Assembly: GCA_031263965.1 (NCBI GenBank)
Contig: JAISES010000240.1
Coordinates: forward strand, 1 to 21,711
Reading direction: 5' to 3'
Source: Prevotella sp.
GTDB lineage: Bacteria > Bacteroidota > Bacteroidia > Bacteroidales > Dysgonomonadaceae
DNA: 21,711 bases
Shown: positions 1 to 8,647 of the stretch, one piece after another
Position numbering within the stretch: position 1 is the stretch's first letter
Layout of the letters: every line of letters starts with the position of its first letter
Notes under the pieces: generated by a model
What the model was told of the DNA's origin: nothing
The model's input: only the letters and a program-made list of their open reading frames with translations
The model's database searches: none
Made by a program: the position numbers and the translations under genes

Positions 1-2
1 CC

Positions 3-107
3 AACGGACACAGCTCTATCAAATATGCTATTGAGCTGTACGCTAATAATTTCAAAGAACTATTGGGGTTAATAAACTCAAAAATAATTAAATATAAAAG
101 AACTTAA
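3..107 (+). CDS. possible 3' end of an unidentified gene
   Basis: Frame 3 is open from the left edge to a TAA at 105-107, giving about 34 residues that begin NGHSSIKYAIELYANN and end KIIKYKRT. The other two + frames stop sooner (at 72 and 34). The composition (amphipathic, lysine-rich end) looks like a normal protein C-terminus, but 34 codons is too little to assign a family. It would converge on the chitinase-like gene to its right. It could also be chance open sequence. Confidence 0.4.
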   Translation, partial: NGHSSIKYAIELYANNFKELLGLINSKIIKYKRT

Positions 108-136
108 CAGCCCTGCCCGTAGGGGGAAGTGACTGG

Positions 137-163
137 ATTGCTTCACCGCAAGCGGTTCGCAAT
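137..163. repeat. CGTCATTGCGAG-family palindrome, copy 1
   Basis: Hairpin with outer arms ATTGC/GCAAT and inner arms ACCGC/GCGGT around AA. The segment from about 135 to 167 is repeated almost identically at 21351-21384. It lies between the convergent ends of the left-edge fragment and the chitinase-like gene, where it could also stop transcription. The rest of 108-261 shows no gene. Confidence 0.75.
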
Positions 164-261
164 GACGAGAGTATAGAACATATAAATCAGGCTATGTTCA
201 GCTACTGATCCGCATTATTTATAAATATTTATAACCGGCAACCAATTATTGTTCTGCTGTT

Positions 262-1395
262 TTATTGCCCTGAGAATACGTTGTTTATTTCGTCTAATAA
301 GTATTCTTTCGGATCGGAGCTATATTCCCAAAACATCACTCCGGCCATATTGTTTTCCTTTACGTATTCGCATTTTGCCTTAACCGACTCTTCATCGTCA
401 TAGGTTACGAATATTCCTTTATAAAAATTGTATAAATAAGGAGCCTTTGCCCGATCGTCCCAATATCTGTAATATTCATCCTTATTGACCAGGCTGTCTT
501 TTATGTATGTATAGCCTTTGCCTTGTATTTGCTTATCTATTTCCTCGCCCAAACCTTTCGATGTACCCTTCTTCAGTTGAAAGATTCGTCCGTAAAAAGC
601 AATACCCATTACTAGTTTTCCGGCAGGGACTCCGGCTTTGATATATCCGTCGACGGCAACGCCGGCCGAACTCTTTATCTCATAACTGTCCGAAGGGTAG
701 AGGTTTGTATGGTGAATGGCAATTTCGTTTGATTGGTTGTCATAGCTCATTATATTTACATAGTCAAGATATTCCTGCGCCTTGTCCATCTCCGTATTGT
801 CGATGAATTTTTGGAATCCGCCAACAGCCGTAGTAAGCAGATATTTCTTGTCTGTCGTTCCCGAAAGAGCATCCAATTCCGCTCTGATAGCTGCAAACAT
901 CAATGTATAGTTTCTCTTGTCTTCGGGACGGTATACATTGCCTTTATCTCCGGGGATTGTGGGGTATTCCCAATCAATATCTACTCCATCCAGATTGTAT
1001 TTGCCTATTATGCCTACGGCCGATTTCGCGAATGTTTTTTGTCCGTCGCTTGTAAGCACTGCATCCGAGAAGTTCTTACTCCAGGACCAGCCTCCAATCG
1101 AAATCAGTATCTTAAGGTCTGGGTTTTGCAGTTTCAGTTCGTTTAGTTTCCGGAAATTTACCGTGTCGGTCGCTTCATTTGTCAGAAAGGCTTCCCCTTC
1201 TTTTACATCTACAAAGGCGTAATTGATGTGAGTTATTTTATCGGGCGATATTTTATCAATATCCACCAGCCCTTTATATCCGCCTACATAGGCTATAATA
1301 ACGCGTTTCTCGCTTTTTCCTTCTTCGTTTTTCCCTGAGCAGGATATAAATACTACTAAAAGCGATAAGATAGAAATAATTAGGGTTTTCTTCAT
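262..1395 (-). CDS. GH18 family chitinase-like lipoprotein
   Basis: Predicted glycoside hydrolase family 18 enzyme, cleaving beta-1,4 bonds in chitin or N-glycan-type GlcNAc polymers on the cell surface or in the periplasm. It has the GH18 signature DGVDIDWE (about residues 136-143, Glu as proton donor) and the other family landmarks SIGGW (strand 3), MSYD, GIAFYGR and a C-terminal GVMFWEYSSD. The N-terminus MKKTLIISILSLLVVFISC is a lipoprotein signal peptide, with Cys at about residue 19. I chose the ATG at 1395; three codons upstream there is only a TTG. At about 377 residues it is a single catalytic domain with no visible carbohydrate-binding module. A TAAATTTG box (minus strand, 1402-1409) lies almost on the start codon, which would imply a very short leader. 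The gene follows the LEA-like gene on the same strand, across a mobile repeat. Chitinase versus endo-beta-N-acetylglucosaminidase cannot be decided here. Confidence 0.9.
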   Translation of the reverse strand: MKKTLIISILSLLVVFISCSGKNEEGKSEKRVIIAYVGGYKGLVDIDKISPDKITHINYAFVDVKEGEAFLTNEATDTVNFRKLNELKLQNPDLKILISIGGWSWSKNFSDAVLTSDGQKTFAKSAVGIIGKYNLDGVDIDWEYPTIPGDKGNVYRPEDKRNYTLMFAAIRAELDALSGTTDKKYLLTTAVGGFQKFIDNTEMDKAQEYLDYVNIMSYDNQSNEIAIHHTNLYPSDSYEIKSSAGVAVDGYIKAGVPAGKLVMGIAFYGRIFQLKKGTSKGLGEEIDKQIQGKGYTYIKDSLVNKDEYYRYWDDRAKAPYLYNFYKGIFVTYDDEESVKAKCEYVKENNMAGVMFWEYSSDPKEYLLDEINNVFSGQ

Positions 1396-1433
1396 TTTAT
1401 GCAAATTTAATGTTAATCATTTATCCGGGATTT

Positions 1434-1628
1434 AGAAACTGTTTGAATTTTAGCGAAAAATATTATTATAGGATCAGAAAAAGACTTCTTAGCAATTTTT
1501 TTATGCTCTTTTCAGCGTATTTTATCCTTTTTCCTTTTGGTTTAGCCCGCTAAACCCGCAAGCAAAAAGAACAAAATCCATCTGAAAATACCTATAAAAA
1601 AATCTGCTATAAAATTCAAACAGTTTCT
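1434..1628. mobile_element. MITE-like element, full copy A
   Basis: About 195 bp with no coding capacity. The ends are an 18-bp perfect inverted repeat, GAAACTGTTTGAATTTTA, continuing imperfectly to about 37 bp. It is flanked by TTA on both sides (1432-1434 and 1628-1630), consistent with a 3-bp target duplication. It is nearly identical along its length to copy E at 21027-21222. The right TTA is, on the minus strand, the TAA stop codon of the LEA-like gene. Confidence 0.85.
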
Positions 1629-2212
1629 TAGCTTCCTCCGAAACTGAAACTTACAGGAATATATATCGGGGATGTTACAGGAACAGTGCCAATCATAAAT
1701 GTAGGTTTTAACTGAATGCTTACATTCGATTTTTGCGAACCTATACCAACAAGGTTTTTAGCAATATTCAGTACCGCGTCTTTTGAATTGTTCTTCATCA
1801 GGGTGGCCAGATCTATTCCAATAGAAAGCGGCAATGTCTGAGTCTGTCCGGCAGCTATATTCAAAGCCTGATTTACCGATCCTGTTGTAAACCGGATATC
1901 ATTGATACTAACCACGTATTGTAATCCATTGAGCATGGCGGCTGATTGGTTGGGATTTTTTATATTAAGGTTTAATGTAAAATTAAGAGGAATAGACGTT
2001 GCCGATCCTGTCAGTATTGAAGTTATTTTAGGAATGGATGTAATGGAAAGTCCGTTTGACAGGTTCATTCCGGAAATCGACATTCCGGAAATCGATTTGT
2101 AGCTATACTCACAATTGATCATGTTGTATGTGCCGGATAAACCTTGCTGTAAATTACTACAACTTACTAATGTTGCTGTAATTACGAATAAAGTAAAAAT
2201 TTTCTTTTTCAT
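1628..2212 (-). CDS. LEA14-like (WHy-type) lipoprotein
   Basis: A 194-residue predicted lipoprotein: signal peptide MKKKIFTLFVITATLVSC with lipobox LVSC (Cys 18). The body is a single beta-rich domain with the pattern typical of LEA type 2/WHy domains: FTLNLNIKNPNQSAA, LQYVVSINDIRFTTGSV, then a TQTLPLSIGIDL strand and a C-terminal IYIPVSFSFGG strand. Such domains are known in desiccation-related proteins and bacterial envelope proteins, but the molecular role is unclear. It follows the DUF2027-Smr gene by 20 bp and is probably the end of the tamB operon. Its TAA stop coincides with the TTA target duplication of the MITE-like element. Confidence 0.75.
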   Translation of the reverse strand: MKKKIFTLFVITATLVSCSNLQQGLSGTYNMINCEYSYKSISGMSISGMNLSNGLSITSIPKITSILTGSATSIPLNFTLNLNIKNPNQSAAMLNGLQYVVSINDIRFTTGSVNQALNIAAGQTQTLPLSIGIDLATLMKNNSKDAVLNIAKNLVGIGSQKSNVSIQLKPTFMIGTVPVTSPIYIPVSFSFGGS

Positions 2213-2232
2213 TTTTATAATATTTTACAAGG

Positions 2233-3261
2233 CTATTTTATTGTTACCATTGTCGCTCCATAACCGTATTCGCGGAATGAGGCATCCTGATAGTAAGCTG
2301 ATTTATATTTTGTTTTTAATTCTTTTAAAATCGCATTTTTAAGGATTCCGTCGCCTTTTCCATGGATGAACACTATTTTCCGGCCTTTATGGTGTTTGCT
2401 TTCTTCCATCACTTCGTTGAACTTTTTCAACTGATACTCCAGCATATCGCCTGGAGAGAGGCCGTTTGTATTGTCGAGCAATTCAGTTATGTGCAAATCG
2501 ATCTCTAAGATAGGCTTTTTTTCTCTTTTTTCTATCGGTTGTATCCGTGGACGTTCTTTTTGTTTCATTGCCTCTTCAATTTCTTTTGCCGTAACGGTGA
2601 GTTCCCTTTCCGCAAGATCTCTGCGAACAACCGGATATATGATAGCTTCGTCCTCGAAAAAATCATTTTCTTTAAAACTGTGGAGTTTGTAGAATTTGAC
2701 TGTATCGATATGTATATCTATAGAATAAGTATTTTTAAGGGCAAACTCTTTATTTTTTTTGTATGCGAAAAATTGAAGGCAAATATGTTCGATATTGTTT
2801 ATCTCCGGTTTGCCGAATTCTTCGATGAATAGTTTCGTGTTGGGCTCTATGTTTCCCGCATGTCTGCTGAGCCATCCTTTTTCTGTCCGGCTCATGTAAT
2901 TGAACGTCAGGCAGTAGTTACTGTCGTTTACCAAATAACATTCGATATTGGTAGCGCTCAGGCTTTTTATATCGATGGGCAGATAAGCGAGGTAAACGCC
3001 AAGTTGTTCTCCTTCTTTTGTTTCTTCGGGTTTATATTCTTCTTCCTTAACTAGCCGGAGGGTTTGAGGAATGTCTGCCGGTTTGGCCGGTGATTTTACC
3101 TGTATGTCCTTTGCCGGTTCTATTACTACTGTTTCGCGTATCAGGACAGGTATGTCAAACCCCTCTTCATCTTCTACCAATACTATATCTTTTCCCTGAA
3201 ATCCTTTTACTACACCGCCGCCTGTAGTATTCAGGAAGCGCACTTTATCTCCTGTTTTCAT
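2233..3261 (-). CDS. DUF2027 and Smr domain protein
   Basis: A 342-residue cytoplasmic protein. The N-terminal part (1-50, KTGDKVRFLNTTGGGVVKGF) is a small beta-barrel-like segment opening the DUF2027 region. Residues about 85-215 form the rest of the Bacteroidetes-specific DUF2027 domain. A charged linker (215-250) leads to a C-terminal Smr domain with IDLHI (254-258, a variant of the usual LDLHG) and HGKGDGILK (300-308, the HGxG motif). Smr domains are nucleases or nucleic-acid binders in MutS2 and related proteins; this protein lacks any MutS part, so whether it cuts DNA or RNA is open. Its ATG overlaps the TGA of tamB as ATGA (3258-3261), which suggests translational coupling. Confidence 0.88.
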   Translation of the reverse strand: MKTGDKVRFLNTTGGGVVKGFQGKDIVLVEDEEGFDIPVLIRETVVIEPAKDIQVKSPAKPADIPQTLRLVKEEEYKPEETKEGEQLGVYLAYLPIDIKSLSATNIECYLVNDSNYCLTFNYMSRTEKGWLSRHAGNIEPNTKLFIEEFGKPEINNIEHICLQFFAYKKNKEFALKNTYSIDIHIDTVKFYKLHSFKENDFFEDEAIIYPVVRRDLAERELTVTAKEIEEAMKQKERPRIQPIEKREKKPILEIDLHITELLDNTNGLSPGDMLEYQLKKFNEVMEESKHHKGRKIVFIHGKGDGILKNAILKELKTKYKSAYYQDASFREYGYGATMVTIK

Positions 3262-6200
3262 CTGTTTTCTTTATTTTTCTCTTCGTTTACAATCGGTTGT
3301 TGTACGGGTACTATTCTTTGTTGTGTCGAATCTGTTGCTTGTTGTGTCGAGTCTATGGGTTGTTGTACATTCCTGTTTCTTCTTCGCGGGGTGAGGGATT
3401 GGAACAATCTCTTAAGTGTAGCGGCTTCTTTGGTATAGACAATGCCAATGCCCTGCGTAGTAGGCGCCGCGCGGTAATACTTGTCGTTGGTGTGGCTGTA
3501 TCCTCTCAGAGTCCACATAGAATTTAATTGATATTCTACGTCAAAATCTCCGATCAATGCATTATCGGCTGTTTGATCTGTCTGGTAACCGAGATTAGTG
3601 GAAATTTTCAATTTATCATCCAATAGCTTGGTGGACGCATTAACAGTCATATTGACATCATTGACAGAGCCGTCATTCGACTCTATATTCGCCCCTATTT
3701 GCCACTTATCGCCTAATACATTTCCCATCAGAGCTGTCAGGCCGCCGGATAATGCATTGGATGCTATATTGGTCCATATACTGTTGCCGAAGCTGCTTCC
3801 TGCACCACCCATATCTACATAGAACGATCCCGTAGCGACCAGAGATGCGAAGTTTCTTATTTTTTGTTCCTCGGTGCTTATCAATGTATTCACCCTGCGT
3901 TGCACATCGTCGTTTGCTTCCGGCAGGCTAATATTATAAGCCACATCCATTTTGTCCATATTTCCTTTTATACCGAGGATGCAGTCCACCATTGTTTTCG
4001 CGGCAGATCCGTCCATGCCGAAACTATTATCCAGTGTAGTCAGATTTGTTTTGACCCTGCGGTATGCCGTAATATTGAACTCTGTCTTTAGAGGATCGCC
4101 TTTAAAATACAGTTTACTGCCGTCCTGGATTTTAAAATCCAGCTTCTTTATATTTTGCAGGTTAAGTTTAACCTTTCCGCCGGTCAGCGCATAGTCTCCC
4201 CTGGCAAACATATTCTCGTTTTGCATGTCATAATAGAAATCGATTGTGCCGGAGCCTTTTGCTTCCATTTCATCGCCTGTATTCCGATCCATTATTACCC
4301 TTAAGGTTATATCGGGAGTGACATTCAGGTTGATGTTCAGTTTAACAGGCAGGGGCGTATCTCTATGTACTGAATTTTTAAGGGAACTTCCGGGCTTTTC
4401 TTCCGGAACATTAATATATACGACGCTCTTGTAGTCACTGGCTTCGGAATGTTGAGGCAAAAGTATGTTCAGTACCGAATTTTTATCATTTTTTATCTGC
4501 ATATCCATGTTTACGCCATCGTTTGTCCCGTTTATTTTCACATTTCCGGTAGCGTAAACCTTTCCGTAGAACAGGCTGTCGGTACGATGCATGGTATTCA
4601 GCACCATCAGATTGTTCATCTTCATATTCAATGAATACTTCATATTGTCGAAGTTCCTGTGCGTGACCGTTGCGTTTACTGTTGCGGTACTACCCCTGCT
4701 ATCCTTTATGGTCAGGTTGTCGAAGCCTATTCTATCGGGCGCGACCCTGATCGTATCCGAAATCGTATAAACTACATTGGTGTAATCTATCCCAATCCGG
4801 GTATCGTTGAATCCTAAGAAACCTCTTACCTTCGGAGCTTTTGAGCTTCCTTCAACGATCAGGTTGGTGCTGATGGTTCCGTCTACTTTATTCAGTATAT
4901 CGGAGACAAACGGCTGTATCCATTTCAAAGGCATTTCCTGAAGACGTAATTGTAAGTCAAGTGAATCTTGTACAGTATATATTGTCCCGTCCAGTTCGGC
5001 AAGATTCTGGCCTCCTTTATTCAGCATGGCATCCAGCCTTACCCCTCCGAAATAATCGCTCCATTGGCTGTCTATTTTCATTGTGCCTAATGTATCGCTG
5101 AAAATGACAATGTCCGCCATTTCCAGATCCTTGGTATATAATTCCGGACGATCCGGTATATGGGTTAACAGTACATTCCCATGCAAGCATCCGCGAATGT
5201 TATTTATTTCGAAGGCTTCCAGTAACTCTCCTATTTCCGCATGGCTAAAGTATATTTTCAGGCTATCCGATTCTAATCCGGAAATAGCTCCGTCGATACC
5301 AACGTATTTTTTGTTATTCAATTCTATTCCCAAATTGCTTATTTCTGTCCTTGTCCCTTTATTTATTATTTCGGCAGGCAGTAAGTTCAGCGCGAGCTTC
5401 TGTATCTTTATATCCGAAGGGATGATTTTAAGTGACGATATTAACTCGTTTTTTCCGTCCCGTCTAAAGGTGGCCGAAGCTTCCAGTCTACCATTAATAT
5501 CTATATCCGTATTGTCGCCGGCAATGTCGGATAGGGCGTAAACGGAATTATCAGCTCCATCGACGTTTAACGAGACCCTATAAATCCCATTATCCGTCAA
5601 TAATCCTGTATGGGCTGTGATATTGAAGGCCGAATCGGTATTCGTAACAGTTATCGCCGTGTTTTTTATGTCATAATCCCCAAAACGGATATATGGGATA
5701 TTTCCCTTTATGTTAATTCGCTTGTCGATGGTATTAATCCGGCCGTCTATCCGGGCAGGTTCTATTATATCGACAGGCAAAGTAAATATTTTACCCAATT
5801 CCTCCGTATTATTGGCTGTAATATTGAAGGTAAAATCGTTTTGAGCCTCCTTTACATGCTTCGTAGTTTGAAAAACATCGGGGAGGTAATTGTGCGTCAG
5901 ACTGGCGAATTCATCGGCTATAGACATGAATGTGTACTGTCCGCGTATATTTGCCGAGAATAGGGATGAAGCGAGCGTTATAAATTTTTCGTTTGCGTCT
6001 CTACCCAGTTCTAATGTAAATTTCCCCGGTTTAAAATCGATATTCGCATCATCACGCAAGTAAAGGCTGTCGATACTTATTTTTCCAACCATCCGGTCTA
6101 TATCCAGGCCTTTGATGCTTCCAACCAGCGCCATTGTTAAGCGGGGATTCACCCAATTCTCATCCTTGTAGAAATGATCGACGGGCAGATCATCAACGCG

Positions 6201-7799
6201 TAATCTGAGATTTATATCGGGAATCCGTTCTTGCGTCATTGTCGCATTGGCCGCAATCTTACCAACAGGCAGATTAGCCTCCGCTTCTATTCCCATTTTT
6301 GAAGTATTGTAAAACGCGCTGAAAGGAATATCGCTGTATACTTCTTTTTTATAGCCTATGGCATTTATTTTGCCTTGAGCTATGGCTTGCAGGGGAGCTT
6401 TATTTCCTTGCCGCGCTTTAAAATCTATATGCGAGGTCAGTTGTCCCAACCCTGTATCTTCTCCGAGCAATCTGCCCAGATTGAAGTTTTGGGTATGCAG
6501 GCTGCCTGTTACGGTAAAATCAGTAAAATCAGCGTCTATACTTCCGTTTGCCAGAAGCTTTATTGCCCCTTGCCTGCACCATGTTTCCGCATCCAGTTTA
6601 AATTTATTCAGTTGTCCGCTTAATTTCCCTTTCAGATAAATATCACCCATATTGGTAAGAATATCGGGGGAAACGAACGTAGAATCTCCTAATCGGGCAA
6701 AAGCCTTTATTGCAGCCGGAGACATCTTAAATTTATCAATAGAAAGATTTATGTCCGAGTCGCCATATCTTTCGCAGTTTGCAATAGAAGCTTTTCCTTG
6801 CAGGAAGGCATCTTCTCCGTAAGAAAAATCGATGGCCCCGACATTGACGGCCGGCAGCGTACCTGCTATTGACGTTTTCAGGTTTATTTTATTTTTCAAA
6901 AATTTCAAATTGGGGAGAAAGGCTATTAAATCTTTTCCTTCTATTTCGGCATCCGTTGTTTCTATCTCATATTGGTTAGAGGCCGGATTATATCTGGCCT
7001 TGTTTATGTTGAGACGGGAGTTTGGCAGTTCGAGTGCAAGCCCTTCTGCCCAAAGTTGAGATTTATCAGAAAAGAGACGTCCTCTCAGAGCTTTAATTTC
7101 GACTCCCGACTTTTCTCTTACTTTCAAATCTTTCAGGGCGATGTCGAGGTTATCCGCATCTATAGAATTAAGGTCTAAATTAGCATTCAAACCATACAGC
7201 GAGATGTGGGAAGAGTTGAATAAACCGGAAGATAAAGAGTCTGATAAAATGTCATAATTCAACCGCCCGTTTTTTATATTGATATTTCCGATTACTATTT
7301 TTAATGAGCTTTTCGTTGTATCGGTTTGTGTTGTGCCGCTACTCGAAAAAGCATCTGTTATGAATTGAAAATTAAGATCGCCGGCACTGTTTTTGCGGTT
7401 TATATTAATTACAAAGTCATCGAGGTCTATTCCTGTTACAGCCAGCTTATTATTCTTTATAAATTCCCAGGGGCTGAGCCTTACCTCCAGATTGCGGGCA
7501 TAAAGCAGCGTGTCTTTGGATCGATCTTCTATATAGATGCCTTTTAGCGTGGCCCGGTTAAATAATTTAAGACGGACTTCATCTATCGAAATTTCTGTTT
7601 TTAGTGTGGCTTTTAACTGATCTACGGCAAAATCCGCAACCTTCTTTTGGACGGCAGGTATCGAGAGTAAGGCAAACAAGAGCGCATTCAGCGCTATAAA
7701 ACCTGATACTGTATACAGAAATATCCTGAAAAGCCTCTTTATGAGACTCTTTTTTTCAGGTTCTTCCGGTGTGTTTTTTAAGCCTTGTGCTTCCGCCAT
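3258..7799 (-). CDS. tamB: TamB-type translocation and assembly module protein
   Basis: A 1513-residue protein with the TamB layout: short cytoplasmic N-terminus, one membrane helix (about residues 26-47, IFLYTVSGFIALNALLFALL), a very long repetitive beta-rich AsmA-like region with many GxLxG and NIxGxI strands, and a C-terminal DUF490/TamB domain (roughly 1100-1450, including YFKGDPLKTEFNITA and VDCILGIKGNM). In Proteobacteria TamB spans the periplasm and works with the BamA-like TamA in outer-membrane protein assembly or phospholipid transport. Bacteroidetes TamBs are similarly long; their partner is less certain. The extreme C-terminus is a glutamine- and threonine-rich tail (repeats of DSTQQ and VQQPI), probably disordered. 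It starts 4 bp after the arsC/Spx-like gene and overlaps the DUF2027-Smr gene, so all three are likely co-transcribed. Confidence 0.93.
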   Translation of the reverse strand: MAEAQGLKNTPEEPEKKSLIKRLFRIFLYTVSGFIALNALLFALLSIPAVQKKVADFAVDQLKATLKTEISIDEVRLKLFNRATLKGIYIEDRSKDTLLYARNLEVRLSPWEFIKNNKLAVTGIDLDDFVININRKNSAGDLNFQFITDAFSSSGTTQTDTTKSSLKIVIGNINIKNGRLNYDILSDSLSSGLFNSSHISLYGLNANLDLNSIDADNLDIALKDLKVREKSGVEIKALRGRLFSDKSQLWAEGLALELPNSRLNINKARYNPASNQYEIETTDAEIEGKDLIAFLPNLKFLKNKINLKTSIAGTLPAVNVGAIDFSYGEDAFLQGKASIANCERYGDSDINLSIDKFKMSPAAIKAFARLGDSTFVSPDILTNMGDIYLKGKLSGQLNKFKLDAETWCRQGAIKLLANGSIDADFTDFTVTGSLHTQNFNLGRLLGEDTGLGQLTSHIDFKARQGNKAPLQAIAQGKINAIGYKKEVYSDIPFSAFYNTSKMGIEAEANLPVGKIAANATMTQERIPDINLRLRVDDLPVDHFYKDENWVNPRLTMALVGSIKGLDIDRMVGKISIDSLYLRDDANIDFKPGKFTLELGRDANEKFITLASSLFSANIRGQYTFMSIADEFASLTHNYLPDVFQTTKHVKEAQNDFTFNITANNTEELGKIFTLPVDIIEPARIDGRINTIDKRINIKGNIPYIRFGDYDIKNTAITVTNTDSAFNITAHTGLLTDNGIYRVSLNVDGADNSVYALSDIAGDNTDIDINGRLEASATFRRDGKNELISSLKIIPSDIKIQKLALNLLPAEIINKGTRTEISNLGIELNNKKYVGIDGAISGLESDSLKIYFSHAEIGELLEAFEINNIRGCLHGNVLLTHIPDRPELYTKDLEMADIVIFSDTLGTMKIDSQWSDYFGGVRLDAMLNKGGQNLAELDGTIYTVQDSLDLQLRLQEMPLKWIQPFVSDILNKVDGTISTNLIVEGSSKAPKVRGFLGFNDTRIGIDYTNVVYTISDTIRVAPDRIGFDNLTIKDSRGSTATVNATVTHRNFDNMKYSLNMKMNNLMVLNTMHRTDSLFYGKVYATGNVKINGTNDGVNMDMQIKNDKNSVLNILLPQHSEASDYKSVVYINVPEEKPGSSLKNSVHRDTPLPVKLNINLNVTPDITLRVIMDRNTGDEMEAKGSGTIDFYYDMQNENMFARGDYALTGGKVKLNLQNIKKLDFKIQDGSKLYFKGDPLKTEFNITAYRRVKTNLTTLDNSFGMDGSAAKTMVDCILGIKGNMDKMDVAYNISLPEANDDVQRRVNTLISTEEQKIRNFASLVATGSFYVDMGGAGSSFGNSIWTNIASNALSGGLTALMGNVLGDKWQIGANIESNDGSVNDVNMTVNASTKLLDDKLKISTNLGYQTDQTADNALIGDFDVEYQLNSMWTLRGYSHTNDKYYRAAPTTQGIGIVYTKEAATLKRLFQSLTPRRRNRNVQQPIDSTQQATDSTQQRIVPVQQPIVNEEKNKENR

Positions 7800-7803
7800 A
7801 TAA

Positions 7804-8160
7804 TTATTTTAGCTTTTCAGACCATTCTTCTTCATTGAAGCCTGCCAGAACAAAACCGTCAGTAACGATCAATGGACGTTTTACAACCATCCCGTTTGAT
7901 GCGAGAATATCGATCAGTTCATTTTCCGGAGCAGATTTAACTTTCTCTTTCAGATTGTTTTCTTTATAAATTTTTCCGGATGTATTGAAAAATTTACCGG
8001 TTGGCAATCCGCTTCGTTTAATCCATGTAGCTAATTCTTCTTTATTCGGATTATCCTTGGATATATCCCTGGATGTTATATTTATATTGTTGTTTTTTAA
8101 CCATTTATACGCCTTTTGGCAGGTGCTGCATTTTGGATATTGTAAAAATAGGATGTCCAT
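7804..8160 (-). CDS. ArsC/Spx-family thioredoxin-fold protein
   Basis: A 118-residue member of the ArsC/Spx/YffB superfamily. The N-terminal strand ends in a CxxC pair (C11-S-T-C14, in YPKCSTCQKA), followed by KWLKNNNI. The middle carries the helical ArsC insertion, with LPTGKFFNTSGKIYKENNL, and the end has the family's KRPLIVTDGFVLAGF, with the conserved Arg-Pro. Family members are arsenate reductases, Spx-type transcription regulators or uncharacterised thiol reductases; nothing here shows arsenic resistance (no arsB, arsR or acr3 nearby). It is the first gene of the tamB operon, 4 bp before tamB. A TATTTTTG box lies 33-40 bp upstream. Confidence 0.88.
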   Translation of the reverse strand: MDILFLQYPKCSTCQKAYKWLKNNNINITSRDISKDNPNKEELATWIKRSGLPTGKFFNTSGKIYKENNLKEKVKSAPENELIDILASNGMVVKRPLIVTDGFVLAGFNEEEWSEKLK

Positions 8161-8192
8161 GTGTTATTGTCTTTGACGTTGTATCATATTTG

Positions 8193-8200
8193 CAAAAATA
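8193..8200 (-). promoter_or_regulatory. -7 box for the arsC-like/tamB operon
   Basis: The minus strand reads TATTTTTG, a full match to the Bacteroidetes TAnnTTTG element, 33 bp before the start of the arsC-like gene. No clear TTTG is found at the matching -33 distance, so only half of the promoter is supported. Confidence 0.5.
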
Positions 8201-8246
8201 CGGATTTACCACTAAAATAACATGGATGGATCATTTAAAGTTCTTT

Positions 8247-8360
8247 AGAAACTGTTTAAATTTTAGCGAAAAATATTATTACAGGATTTGAAAAAAACTT
8301 CTTAGCAATTTTTTTATGCTCTTTTCAGCGTATTTTTCCCTTTTTTGCTTTTGGTTTAGC
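8247..8360. mobile_element. MITE-like element, partial copy B (left part)
   Basis: This matches the first 115 bp or so of copies A and E, from AGAAACTGTTTAAATTTTAGCG to about the GGTTTAGC segment, and then diverges abruptly. A short matching right end, AAACAGTTTCTAA, occurs at 8701-8713, so 8361-8700 may replace the missing interior. The flanks are TTA on the left and TAA on the right and do not form a clean target duplication, so a rearrangement is likely. Confidence 0.7.
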
Positions 8361-8571
8361 GCAGTGCCATTAAGTTAAGGCTGAAATAGCTCTGAAAGAG
8401 CGCAATATATTACCCGTGGCAACCCCCTACGATTTGGGATATGAATGAAACGACACCCTACCTTCAGGGCTTCGTTGATACTGTCGCTGATACACAGGGC
8501 ATTGCCCTATCGTGGGCGGAAGATTTTATTCTTTTGATTTATAATTATTTAATTGATTCTGAACAAGAAAA
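8361..8571. repeat. REP-like filler with short palindromes
   Basis: Non-coding, with phrases also found in the inner element at 10572-10820: TTACCCGTGGCAAC and CAGGGCATTGCCCT compare with its ACCCGTGGCAACGCC and CAACGCCCTGC. Such short GC-rich palindromes among AT-rich spacer are typical of REP-like families linked to single-strand (IS200-like) transposases. No transposase is present here, and I see no gene. Confidence 0.4.
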
Positions 8572-8647
8572 ATTACACTGAGAAGACACTGAGAACCACT
8601 AGTTTTTATTAATTTCTCAGTGAACCTCAGTGTCTTCTCAGTGTAAT
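8572..8647. repeat. perfect 22-bp inverted repeat (hairpin)
   Basis: The arms 8572-8593 and 8626-8647 are exact reverse complements over 22 bp (left arm starts ATTACACTGAG) and are separated by 32 nt that contain a further TTTCTCAGTGAAC echo of the arm. Each arm itself repeats the unit ACACTGAG/GACACTGAG. There is no run of T right after it, so it is not a standard terminator. It lies 93 bp before the promoter of the GH123-like gene. Confidence 0.85.

Noticed and set aside
733..1222. Open frames on the + strand opposite the GH18 gene
   Set aside because: They lie wholly antisense to a gene with clear catalytic motifs and show no family features.
5083..5963. Long + strand frames opposite tamB (up to about 150 codons)
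   Set aside because: Antisense to a long, well-supported TamB frame; composition is Ser/Ile-rich, as expected from a complement of beta-rich coding sequence.
7804..8160. Arsenic-resistance locus
   Set aside because: Only an ArsC-superfamily protein is present; no arsR, arsB or acr3 nearby, and the operon is dominated by tamB.
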